A DNA stretch of 64,000 bases from Acinetobacter pecorum. GTDB taxonomy: Bacteria; Pseudomonadota; Gammaproteobacteria; Pseudomonadales; Moraxellaceae. Position 1 is the stretch's first letter, and the number at the start of each line of letters is the position of its first letter. The notes beneath the pieces are model-generated. The model had not been told where the DNA came from. It searched no databases and was given only the letters and a program-made list of their open reading frames with translations. The position numbers and the translations under genes are program-made. This document shows, one piece after another, positions 55,441-62,740 of the stretch. The stretch spans positions 124,001 to 188,000 of the forward strand of contig NZ_JACSPT010000002.1 of NCBI RefSeq assembly GCF_014837015.1, in the 5' to 3' direction.

Positions 55441-56232
55441 ATGTCTTTGTTTATTCACTCTGCAGCACAGGCACATGCGCCATATGTTGTGCTTTCCTCC
55501 GGCTTGGGCGGACATGCCAGCTTCTGGAATCCTCAAATTAAAGCCTTACAGCAAGATTTTCATGTGGTGACCTATGATCAGGAAGGTTGTCATTCGGATT
55601 CTGAACTCTTGCCAACGCCTTATTCCGTAGATCGTATGGCCCGGCAGATCCTGGATTTATTGATCAATGAGAATATTTGCGAGTTTCATTTTATTGGACA
55701 TGCGTTGGGTGGGCATATTGGCATGCAGCTCGCAACCTATCAGGCGGAGAAAAAATTTAGGTTGCTGAGTCTAACCATGTTGAATGCTTGGGGAGAACTG
55801 GACTCACATACCCAAAAATGTTTTCAGGCAAGGACTTCTTTATTGCTGAATAGCGGAGCAGAAGCCTATGTTCGGGCCCAAGCTTTATTTTTATATCCAC
55901 CACACTGGATCTCAACACATATTGACCCATTAACCGAAGCAGAAAATAAGCAGCTCCTTGACTTTCCACCGATTCAAAATGTCTTGGCACGTATACAGGC
56001 AGTACAAGCTTTTCAAGTAGAAGAAGTGCATCAGCAGGCACTCAAACATGTTCCTGTACATCTGATTGCCAATCGGGATGATTTTCTGGTGCCATATCAA
56101 CGTTCACAACAACTGCAGCAGTTATTGCCACATAGCCGGTTAAACCTGCTCGAAACTGGAGCACATGCTTCTACGGTGACTGAAACTGCCCTGATCAACC
56201 AAAACATACTGCATTTTTTAAAATCAGCCTGA
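55441..56232 (+). CDS. rutD: RutD, alpha/beta-hydrolase-like protein of pyrimidine catabolism
   Basis: A 263-residue protein resembling E. coli RutD over its length: VVLSSGLGGHASFWNPQIKALQ, TYDQEGCHSDS, FIGHALGGHIGMQLA, CFQARTSLLLNSGAEAYVRAQALFLYP. The nucleophile elbow reads GHALGG, with Ala where a Ser nucleophile would be; I recall that E. coli RutD has the same substitution. It is proposed to speed aminoacrylate or carbamate hydrolysis, but its catalytic role is unclear. It is separated from rutA by a terminator and 340 bp, unlike the single E. coli rutABCDEFG operon. Confidence 0.92.
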   Translation: MSLFIHSAAQAHAPYVVLSSGLGGHASFWNPQIKALQQDFHVVTYDQEGCHSDSELLPTPYSVDRMARQILDLLINENICEFHFIGHALGGHIGMQLATYQAEKKFRLLSLTMLNAWGELDSHTQKCFQARTSLLLNSGAEAYVRAQALFLYPPHWISTHIDPLTEAENKQLLDFPPIQNVLARIQAVQAFQVEEVHQQALKHVPVHLIANRDDFLVPYQRSQQLQQLLPHSRLNLLETGAHASTVTETALINQNILHFLKSA

Positions 56233-56260
56233 TATTTTCAGCCAATAAATCTGTTTATTT

Positions 56261-56293
56261 AAGTCAGACCTTGGGTCTGACTTTTTATTTTTT
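56261..56293 (+). terminator. Terminator of rutD
   Basis: AAGTCAGACC and GGTCTGACTT pair tightly and are followed by a T-rich tract. It isolates rutD from the rutA operon. The gap up to 56488 is otherwise A/T-rich. Confidence 0.88.
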
Positions 56294-56487
56294 CTAATGA
56301 ATCGTTTCTATGGTATGAGCAGGAATTTTACTGCGAATTTATACAGGTTCTGCACACGCATGAATTTTTATAAATGCACTTGAATGAAACATAGTGAGCG
56401 AAATTGATTCATGCTTAAAAATAGTTATTTTACTAAAAATTCAAAAAAATAAATATTAAGTTATTGAAATAAAATGAATAAATATAG

Positions 56488-56504
56488 TTGGCACACGGTT
56501 TGCA
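56488..56504 (+). promoter_or_regulatory. Sigma-54 promoter of the rutA operon
   Basis: TTGGCACACGGTTTGCA is a full match to TGGCAC-N5-TTGCA, with GG (56490-56491) and GC (56502-56503) ten bases apart. It lies 78 bp before the rutA start. TGCAC half-sites at about 56351 and 56374 might bind NtrC but are weak. Nitrogen control of rut genes is known in E. coli. Confidence 0.85.
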
Positions 56505-56581
56505 ATGTTTATATTGTAAATAAGACTCCCGTAGTGGATTCAAGATTTTGAATAAGTGTTAAAAAATAATGAGGTGTGAAA

Positions 56582-57688
56582 ATGAAAATAGGTGTCTTCT
56601 GTCCAATTGGAAACAACGGCTGGTTACTCTCTGAAAATGCACCACAATATATGCCGACTTTTGAGTTAAACAAACAAATCGTGCAGCGCGCTGAACACTA
56701 TGGTTTCGATTTCGCACTTTCCATGATCAAGTTGCGTGGCTTTGGTGGCAAGACTGAATTCTGGGAACATAACCTGGAAACTTTCACCCTGATGGCCGGC
56801 CTTGCTGCTGTTACCAGCAAAATTCAAATTTATGCAACAGCTGCAACTCTAGTCATGCCACCTGCAATTGTAGCGCGCATGGCATCTACCATTGACTCGA
56901 TTTCTAATGGCCGATTTGGGCTAAATGTAGTGACTGGCTGGCAGCCGCCTGAATACACCCAGATGGGCATGTGGCCAGGCAATGAGTATTTTGGCAAACG
57001 CTATGAATATCTATCTGAATATGTACAAATTTTGCGTGAGCTTTGGGCAAACGGAAAATCCGACTTTAAAGGTGAGCATTTCCAGATGGAAGACTGCCGT
57101 GTTAGTCCGCGCCCGCAAGCCGATATGAAAATCATCTGTGCAGGTCAGTCTGATGCCGGTCTGGAATTTTCTGCGCAATACGCCGACTACAACTTTGTTT
57201 TTGGTAAAGGGCTGAATACTCCAACGGCTTATGCAGAAATTAATGATCGCTTAAAAGAAAAAACCGACCTTACTGGTCGTGATGTGCAGACGTATGTGCT
57301 GTTTATGGTGATTGCAGCCGAAACTGATGAAGAAGCTCAGGCTAAATGGCAGCATTATAACGATGGTGCCGATATGGAAGCGATTAACTGGTTGATGAAT
57401 CAAGGTGGGAAAGACACGACTTCCGGTACAGATACCAATATCCGTCAAATGGCTTCTAGCGTATCTCCTGTAAATATCAATATGGGAACTTTGGTAGGTT
57501 CTTATAAAAATGTGGCACGAATGTTGGATGAAATTGGCGAAATCAAAGGTACAGAAGGTGTGCTGCTGACTTTTGATGATTTCGTTCAGGGTGTGGAAGA
57601 TTTCGGTCAGAAAATCCAGCCATTAATGAAGTGCCGTGAACATATTGTGATTGAAGATACAGCACCCGTTTTGGAGAAAAGCGCATGA
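56582..57688 (+). CDS. rutA: Pyrimidine monooxygenase RutA
   Basis: A flavin-dependent luciferase-like monooxygenase that opens the uracil or thymine ring between N3 and C4. The frame begins [23 protein letters not shown]; the ATG at 56582 (368 residues) or 56576 (370) may be used, with GAGGTG close upstream. Family stretches include [44 protein letters not shown] and [14 protein letters not shown]. It heads rutABCFG; its stop codon overlaps the rutB start (ATGA). Confidence 0.97.
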   Translation: MKIGVFCPIGNNGWLLSENAPQYMPTFELNKQIVQRAEHYGFDFALSMIKLRGFGGKTEFWEHNLETFTLMAGLAAVTSKIQIYATAATLVMPPAIVARMASTIDSISNGRFGLNVVTGWQPPEYTQMGMWPGNEYFGKRYEYLSEYVQILRELWANGKSDFKGEHFQMEDCRVSPRPQADMKIICAGQSDAGLEFSAQYADYNFVFGKGLNTPTAYAEINDRLKEKTDLTGRDVQTYVLFMVIAAETDEEAQAKWQHYNDGADMEAINWLMNQGGKDTTSGTDTNIRQMASSVSPVNINMGTLVGSYKNVARMLDEIGEIKGTEGVLLTFDDFVQGVEDFGQKIQPLMKCREHIVIEDTAPVLEKSA

Positions 57689-58446
57689 GTGAGCACATCG
57701 TATCTGTAGGCTTTACTGAAGCATTAGGCACGGGCAAAGTGCTCAAGGCGGAACCTGAATCGATCCGTCTGGCACCAGAACAGACTGCCCTGATTGTGAT
57801 TGATATGCAGAATGCTTATACCTCGCAGGGTGGCTATCTGGATCTGGCGGGTTTTGATGTCTCAAAGACCAAACCCGTGGTCGAAAATATCAAGAAAGCA
57901 GTCGATGCTGCGCATGCGGCCGGTATTCAGGTCATCTATTTTAAAAATGGCTGGGATGCAGAATATAAGGAAGCAGGTGGTAAGGATTCTCCAAATTTCC
58001 ATAAATCCAATGCTTTAAAGACCATGCGCAAACGTCCCGAATTACAGGGGCAATTACTGGCCAAAGGGGGCTGGGACTTTGACCTGATTGATGAGTTACA
58101 GCCACTACCACAAGATCTGGTCATTGAAAAACCTCGCTATAGCGGTTTCTTTAATACCGCACTGGACAGCATGTTGCGTGTTCGTGGTATCCGTAACCTA
58201 GTTTTTGTCGGAATTGCCACCAATGTCTGCGTGGAGTCGACGCTGCGTGATGGTTTCTTTCTGGAATATTTTGGCGTGGCGCTGGCGGATGCTTGCCATC
58301 AGGCCGGTCCAGTCGAAGCCCACGAAGCCAGCCTGTACAACATCAAGACCTTCTTTGGCTGGGTGTCGGATACCTCAAATTTTGTCGATACCTTTCAAAA
58401 AGAAAGTGAATCACTTAAAGAAACTGGATTAGCTAAAAGCGCTTAA
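57685..58446 (+). CDS. rutB: Ureidoacrylate amidohydrolase RutB
   Basis: A 253-residue isochorismatase-fold cysteine hydrolase that splits peroxyureidoacrylate/ureidoacrylate to carbamate and aminoacrylate. The catalytic Asp is in [19 protein letters not shown], the Lys in [18 protein letters not shown], and the nucleophile Cys in [20 protein letters not shown]. It overlaps rutA by four bases. Confidence 0.97.
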   Translation: MSEHIVSVGFTEALGTGKVLKAEPESIRLAPEQTALIVIDMQNAYTSQGGYLDLAGFDVSKTKPVVENIKKAVDAAHAAGIQVIYFKNGWDAEYKEAGGKDSPNFHKSNALKTMRKRPELQGQLLAKGGWDFDLIDELQPLPQDLVIEKPRYSGFFNTALDSMLRVRGIRNLVFVGIATNVCVESTLRDGFFLEYFGVALADACHQAGPVEAHEASLYNIKTFFGWVSDTSNFVDTFQKESESLKETGLAKSA

Positions 58447-58477
58447 GAAGTTAAATATCAAGATTAAGGAAAACAGT

Positions 58478-58858
58478 ATGCCTAAAGAAGTCATTATTCC
58501 AGCAGGAACTTCAAAACCATTAGCACCGTTTGTACCGGCAACCAAGGCAGACAATATTGTCTATGTGTCAGGCACGCTGGCTTTTGATGAAAATAATAAC
58601 GTTGTGCATGTCGGTGATGCGGCAGCCCAGACCCGTCATATTCTGGAAACCATCAAACGTGTCATTGAAGAAGCCGGTGGCAGCATGGATGACGTCACTT
58701 TCAATCATGTGTTTGTCAAAGACTGGGCAGATTATGCAGCAATTAATACCGTTTATGCAGAGTATTTTCCGGGAGATAAACCGGCACGATATTGCGTACA
58801 GACTGGCCTGGTAAAACCGGATGCACTGGTCGAAATCGCCTCGATTGCCCATGTTTAA
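58478..58858 (+). CDS. rutC: Aminoacrylate deaminase RutC (RidA family)
   Basis: A 126-residue RidA/YjgF-family protein that hydrolyses 3-aminoacrylate to malonic semialdehyde and ammonia. It has the typical [29 protein letters not shown] and the active-site Arg and Glu in [11 protein letters not shown] and [11 protein letters not shown]. An AAGGA ribosome-binding site precedes the start. It is the third gene of the operon, 31 bp after rutB. Confidence 0.96.
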   Translation: MPKEVIIPAGTSKPLAPFVPATKADNIVYVSGTLAFDENNNVVHVGDAAAQTRHILETIKRVIEEAGGSMDDVTFNHVFVKDWADYAAINTVYAEYFPGDKPARYCVQTGLVKPDALVEIASIAHV

Positions 58859-58892
58859 GCCGAACCACCTGATTCAATTTCATCTATATCAG

Positions 58893-58924
58893 CCCTAAGT
58901 CTGTCACTGAAAACTGACTTGGGG
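58893..58924 (+). other. Intercistronic hairpin before rutF
   Basis: CCCTAAGTC and GACTTGGGG pair (one G:T) across a 14-nt loop. There is no T run, so it is not a terminator. The second arm abuts the GGAGG ribosome-binding site of rutF, so it may affect mRNA stability or rutF translation. Confidence 0.45.
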
Positions 58925-58938
58925 CGGAGGAGAACAGC

Positions 58939-59520
58939 ATGAATGCCAAATTGTCTAAAATGATTACAGAAGCAGTTGCAGAAAACAGTGCATTAAATAA
59001 GGTGGTAAAGACTGAAAACGCAGCTGAAGTGTTTACCCAGGTCGATCAGCAGATTTTCCGTCAGGGCATGTCCAATCTGGGTGCGGCAGTGAATGTGATT
59101 ACTACACAAGGTCGTTCAGGCATGGCTGGATTTACCGCATCCGCCGTGTGTAGTGTGACTGATACGCCGCCGACTTTGCTGGTCTGTCTGAACCGTTCAG
59201 CATCAGTTTATGAAACTTTTAAAAATAATCAGGTGTTGTGTGTGAATACCTTAGCATCACATCAGCAGCATTTATCCAATCTGTTTGGTGGAAAAACACC
59301 TATGGCAGAGCGTTTCAGTCAGGGGAACTGGAAAACGTTGCTGACCCAGTCACCTGTACTTGAGGATGCCTTGGTCAGTTTTGACTGTGAGGTGGTGCAG
59401 CAAGTATCTGTAGGCAGTCATGACGTGCTGTTCTGTGAAGTGAAAGCCATGTGCCAGCGTCAAGGCAATGCGCTGATGTACTTTAACCGTTCTTACTGTG
59501 AGCCACACAAAATGTGCTAA
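58939..59520 (+). CDS. rutF: RutF flavin reductase
   Basis: A 193-residue short-chain flavin reductase that supplies reduced FMN to RutA. After a 30-residue N-terminal extension ([20 protein letters not shown]) the family core follows: [39 protein letters not shown] and [10 protein letters not shown]. The C-terminal [11 protein letters not shown] is standard. A GGAGGAGA ribosome-binding site precedes the ATG. It is the fourth gene of the operon. Confidence 0.95.
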   Translation: MNAKLSKMITEAVAENSALNKVVKTENAAEVFTQVDQQIFRQGMSNLGAAVNVITTQGRSGMAGFTASAVCSVTDTPPTLLVCLNRSASVYETFKNNQVLCVNTLASHQQHLSNLFGGKTPMAERFSQGNWKTLLTQSPVLEDALVSFDCEVVQQVSVGSHDVLFCEVKAMCQRQGNALMYFNRSYCEPHKMC

Positions 59521-59553
59521 ATCAATTCAATCCTAATCAAGGAGGGGAAGCCC

Positions 59554-60909
59554 ATGCAAGAAAAAGAATCGTGGTTTCCAAAATTTAAGCCTTACCAAGG
59601 CAATATCGATTCAACACCAGTGCAAACAGACGAATATCTGCCCGCTGGGAAAAGTATTATTCTCGGGTTACAGCATGTGTTTGCGATGTTTGGGGCAACC
59701 GTACTAGCGCCACTTTTAATGGGGTTTGATCCCAATCTCACAATTTTTATTACCGGGATTGGCACCATTTTATTTTTCTTGATCACTGGCGGCCGGTTGC
59801 CGAGTTATCTGGGGTCGAGTTTTGCATTTATTGGTGCCGTGGTAGCGGTTACCGGCTATTCAGGAGTAGGTGCGAATTCCAATATTGCGCTCGCACTTGG
59901 CGGAACCATTGCCTGCGGTATTGTTTATGCCTTGATTGGTTTGCTGGTCATGAAAACTGGCACAGCCTGGATTGAAAAGCTGATGCCACCCGTGGTTACG
60001 GGCGTCATCGTGATGATTATCGGTCTGCATCTTGCACCGGTCGCGATCAAAAGTGTATCTGCTAACCAGTTTGATTCCTGGATGGCATTGGTCACCATTC
60101 TCTGTATCAGTGTGATTGCCGTGTTTACCCGCGGAATGGTGCGCCGTCTGCTGCTGTTACTCGGCTTATTGTCTTCCTATCTACTTTATTTTCTTTTCAC
60201 CAATGTGATGGGCTTCGGGCCTGCAATTGATTTCAGCAAAGTCAGTGAAGCGGCATGGTTTGGTCTGCCGACTTTCCAGAGTCCAGTCTTTGAAATGAAT
60301 GCCATGCTGATGATTGCACCGGTGGCCATTATTCTGGTGGCAGAAAATTTGGGACACTTTAAGGCAGTATCTGCAATGACTGGTAAAAATCTGTCGCCGT
60401 ATATGGGACGCGGTTTCTTTGCAGATGGTGTTTGTACTTCCTTATCCGCTTCTGTGGGAGGTACGGGAATGACCACCTATGCTGAAAATATCGGTGTTAT
60501 GGCAGTGACCAAAGTGTATACAACCACTGTGTTTGTCTTTGCCGGGATATTCGCTATCTTGCTCGGGCTTTCACCGAAATTTGGTGCGGTGATCAGTACG
60601 ATTCCTGTGGCCTTGCTTGGCGGAGCCTCGATTGTAGTATTCGGTCTGATTACGGTTGCAGGTGCCAAAATCTGGATAGATAACCGTATTGACTTTACCA
60701 AGAACAGCACAATGATCATTGGCGCAGTGTGTCTGATTATGGGTACAGGTAATTATAGCTTGCAGATTGGTAGCTTTGATTTAGGTGGGATTGGCACTGC
60801 GACTCTGGCTGCGATTTTACTTAATCTGTTCCTGAATCGTGGGGAAGATAAAGAATCGCCTGTATCTGCATCAACCGCAACGGACATTGAAGTGAAACCG
60901 GTTGCTTAA
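59554..60909 (+). CDS. rutG: RutG uracil/xanthine-type permease
   Basis: A 451-residue NCS2-family nucleobase transporter. An AAGGAGGGG ribosome-binding site is very strong. The N-terminal DEYLPAGKSIILGLQHVFAMFGATVLAPLL, the QHVFAMFG helix and the central substrate-site VAENLGHFKAVSAMTGKN identify a uracil-permease relative. About fourteen membrane helices are expected. It probably imports uracil or thymine for RutA. It follows rutF after 33 bp and precedes a dehydrogenase gene by 16 bp. Confidence 0.96.
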   Translation: MQEKESWFPKFKPYQGNIDSTPVQTDEYLPAGKSIILGLQHVFAMFGATVLAPLLMGFDPNLTIFITGIGTILFFLITGGRLPSYLGSSFAFIGAVVAVTGYSGVGANSNIALALGGTIACGIVYALIGLLVMKTGTAWIEKLMPPVVTGVIVMIIGLHLAPVAIKSVSANQFDSWMALVTILCISVIAVFTRGMVRRLLLLLGLLSSYLLYFLFTNVMGFGPAIDFSKVSEAAWFGLPTFQSPVFEMNAMLMIAPVAIILVAENLGHFKAVSAMTGKNLSPYMGRGFFADGVCTSLSASVGGTGMTTYAENIGVMAVTKVYTTTVFVFAGIFAILLGLSPKFGAVISTIPVALLGGASIVVFGLITVAGAKIWIDNRIDFTKNSTMIIGAVCLIMGTGNYSLQIGSFDLGGIGTATLAAILLNLFLNRGEDKESPVSASTATDIEVKPVA

Positions 60910-60925
60910 ATATAAGGAGTATCTT

Positions 60926-61801
60926 TTGAGTCATACAATTGCATTTTTAGGACTCGGCGCAATGGGCTGGCATATGGCTTCCCATTTGCCAAAACTCGGA
61001 CACCCGGTTTGGGTCTGGAACCGGTCTGAACAGAAAGCTGTAGAGCATGCCACACTTTTCGCCACTCAGGCTGTCAGTATTGAGCAGGCGGTTCAAGCCG
61101 ACTTTATCTTTTCCTGCTTACCCACCAGTCAGGATGTCGAAAATCTAATCGCTGCACATCCACCCAAGCCAGGTGCAATCTGGATTGACTGTACTAGCGG
61201 TGTACCAGAATCAGCCCAAAAACTGGCACAACGATTGGAGCAGCAGGGAAGTTATTATCTGGATGCTCCAGTATCCGGTCAGACCATTGGCGCAGAAAAA
61301 GGTACTTTAACCGTGATGGTGGGAGGAAATAAAGCTGCCTTTGAACAAGCCAAACCGGTCATTGCTGCTTTTGCTGGGTTGATTGAGTATGTAGGAGAAA
61401 GTGGTTCCGGTTTTGCAGTGAAAGCCGTTAACAATACTTTGATGGCTACCCATTTATGGGCACTGGCTGAAGGCTTAACTGTACTGAAAGGACAGGGAGT
61501 TGATTTAAGCAGTGCCTTGAACTGTATTAATCATTCCAGCGGTAAAAGCAGCATGTCGGAAAATATCATGGCGCAGCGTGTACTGAGCCGTGAGTTTCAT
61601 AAAACCTTTGCGCTGGATTTATTGCAGAAAGATATTGGTATTGCTTTGGAACTGGTGCAACAGCAGCAACTGGATTTATCAGTCATGTCATTGGTGCAAC
61701 AACAGTTTCAACAGATTACCAGACCTCAGGCCAGTCAGCTGGATTTTTCCGCTGCGGTACAAGGGTTGGAACAACGTACGCAAATTGAATTAAGGGATTA
61801 A
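60926..61801 (+). CDS. 3-hydroxyisobutyrate-dehydrogenase-family oxidoreductase, candidate malonic semialdehyde reductase
   Basis: A protein of 291 residues starting at TTG 60926, chosen because AAGGAG lies eight bases upstream; the frame itself opens at 60902. The N-terminal Rossmann motif is IAFLGLGAMGWHMASHL, followed by the nucleotide-binding NRSEQKA. The substrate motif is DAPVSGQTIGAEKGTLTVMVGG and the catalytic Lys lies in AVKAVNNTL. The family includes 3-hydroxyisobutyrate, tartronate semialdehyde and 3-hydroxypropionate dehydrogenases. As the last gene of a rut operon without rutE, it probably reduces malonic semialdehyde to 3-hydroxypropionate; that assignment is inference. Confidence 0.85.
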   Translation: MSHTIAFLGLGAMGWHMASHLPKLGHPVWVWNRSEQKAVEHATLFATQAVSIEQAVQADFIFSCLPTSQDVENLIAAHPPKPGAIWIDCTSGVPESAQKLAQRLEQQGSYYLDAPVSGQTIGAEKGTLTVMVGGNKAAFEQAKPVIAAFAGLIEYVGESGSGFAVKAVNNTLMATHLWALAEGLTVLKGQGVDLSSALNCINHSSGKSSMSENIMAQRVLSREFHKTFALDLLQKDIGIALELVQQQQLDLSVMSLVQQQFQQITRPQASQLDFSAAVQGLEQRTQIELRD

Positions 61802-61885
61802 AGTCTTTCTTATAAATTGCTATTCATAGAGAACCTATTAATTTTGAATTAAATCCATAACGACAGATTTATTATCAAAAATATG

Positions 61886-61917
61886 AAAAGCCGGGAATTT
61901 AACAACTCTCGGCTTTC
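61886..61917. terminator. Terminator of the rutABCFG operon
   Basis: AAAGCCGGGA and TCTCGGCTTT pair with one internal mismatch across a ten-base loop. It has A and T tracts on both sides, so it may act in either direction. Confidence 0.8.
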
Positions 61918-62029
61918 TTATTAAGCATTACTTTAAATAGCCTAAGCAGTTTTGAATTTAACTGATATTTGAGCAATTTAAATAAATAGATTTCTTTTAT
62001 GAATTAGAAAATGATCGTCCATTCATATT

Positions 62030-62115
62030 TAATGTTCCCTCTCCCTTAGGGGTGAGGAGCATGCTCCGCAAGAGGATGAGAGATTTTTTATAAAGAACCT
62101 CTCCTATGAGGAGCG
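62030..62115. repeat. Degenerate GC-rich palindromic intergenic repeat
   Basis: CCCTCTCCCTTAGGGGTGAG opens the region. Within it are the perfect palindrome GGAGCATGCTCC (62056-62067) and the hairpin CTCCTATGAGGAG (62101-62113). The C/T-G/A pattern resembles the widespread 'CCCTCTCCC...GGGTGAGG' intergenic repeats of gammaproteobacteria, here decayed. Confidence 0.5.
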
Positions 62116-62119
62116 GGAA

Positions 62120-62160
62120 TTTCATAAATAATTTTTAATCATTAAGAATTATTTATGAAA
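62120..62160. repeat. 41-bp near-perfect AT-rich palindrome
   Basis: Left arm 62120-62139 (TTTCATAAATAATTTTTAAT) and right arm 62141-62160 are reverse complements at 19 of 20 positions around a central C at 62140. It lies about 30 bp beyond the stop of the convergent carboxymuconolactone-decarboxylase-like gene. It has no GC stem or T run of a normal terminator. Confidence 0.85.
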
Positions 62161-62189
62161 GAGCTCTAATACACTGATATTTAGGTCTC

Positions 62190-62573
62190 TTAATTCGCTT
62201 CATATTCCTGAATCACCTCAAGCGCCGCACGAAATGCTTCCTGAGTCGCCGGTGCACCGCAGTAAGGCAGACTATGCAGCAGCACTTCCTGAATTTCCTC
62301 AACCGTTGCGCCATTATTCAGCGCACCTCGCACATGGCCTTTCAGTTCAGTGGGACTTTTTTGCGCGGTTAGGAAGGCAATGGTAATTAAAGAACGATAT
62401 TTACGTGGTAAAACACCTTCACGTTGCCAGGTCGAACCCCAGGCATGTTCATTAATCCAGTCCTGTAGAGGCTGGGTAAAAGGCACGGTATTTTTCTGAG
62501 CACGCTGCACAAAACTTTCCCCCATTACTTCGGTACGGACTTTCAAGCCATTTTCATAATCTTGTTGTGACAT
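62190..62573 (-). CDS. Carboxymuconolactone-decarboxylase-like protein
   Basis: A 127-residue protein resembling PcaC: YENGLKVRTEVMGESFVQRA, WGSTWQREGVLPRKYRSLITIAFLTA and LKGHVRGALNNGATVEEIQEVLLHSLPYCGAPAT. PcaC decarboxylates 4-carboxymuconolactone in protocatechuate breakdown. The AhpD-type peroxidase CxxC is absent, favouring a decarboxylase-like or isolated paralog role. No other pca genes are nearby, so the substrate remains open. It lies downstream of fadE on the same strand. Confidence 0.85.
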   Translation of the reverse strand: MSQQDYENGLKVRTEVMGESFVQRAQKNTVPFTQPLQDWINEHAWGSTWQREGVLPRKYRSLITIAFLTAQKSPTELKGHVRGALNNGATVEEIQEVLLHSLPYCGAPATQEAFRAALEVIQEYEAN

Positions 62574-62644
62574 GCTTTATCCTCAATTCTATTATTGCTT
62601 TAGCTTAACGCTTTTAAGCTAAAATACTATCGTGCCATAGTCGT

Positions 62645-62712
62645 AAAAAAGTGGCAGAAAAGCCACTTGTAAAGCTTCCAGAGTAAAGCAATAAAATGAC
62701 TTCACTCTGGAA
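62645..62712 (-). terminator. Two hairpins terminating fadE
   Basis: Reading the minus strand, an ACTCTGGAA/TTCCAGAGT stem (62676-62712, 19-nt loop) is followed by AAGTGGC/GCCACTT (62646-62668) with a TTTTTT run. The second is a standard terminator. Confidence 0.8.
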
Positions 62713-62740
62713 TTTATGACATCTTAAATCTAAGTTTTAT

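Noticed and set aside
56341..56400. NtrC sites upstream of rutA
   Set aside because: Only TGCAC half-sites are visible without a matching GTGCA arm at the right distance; too weak to list as a feature.
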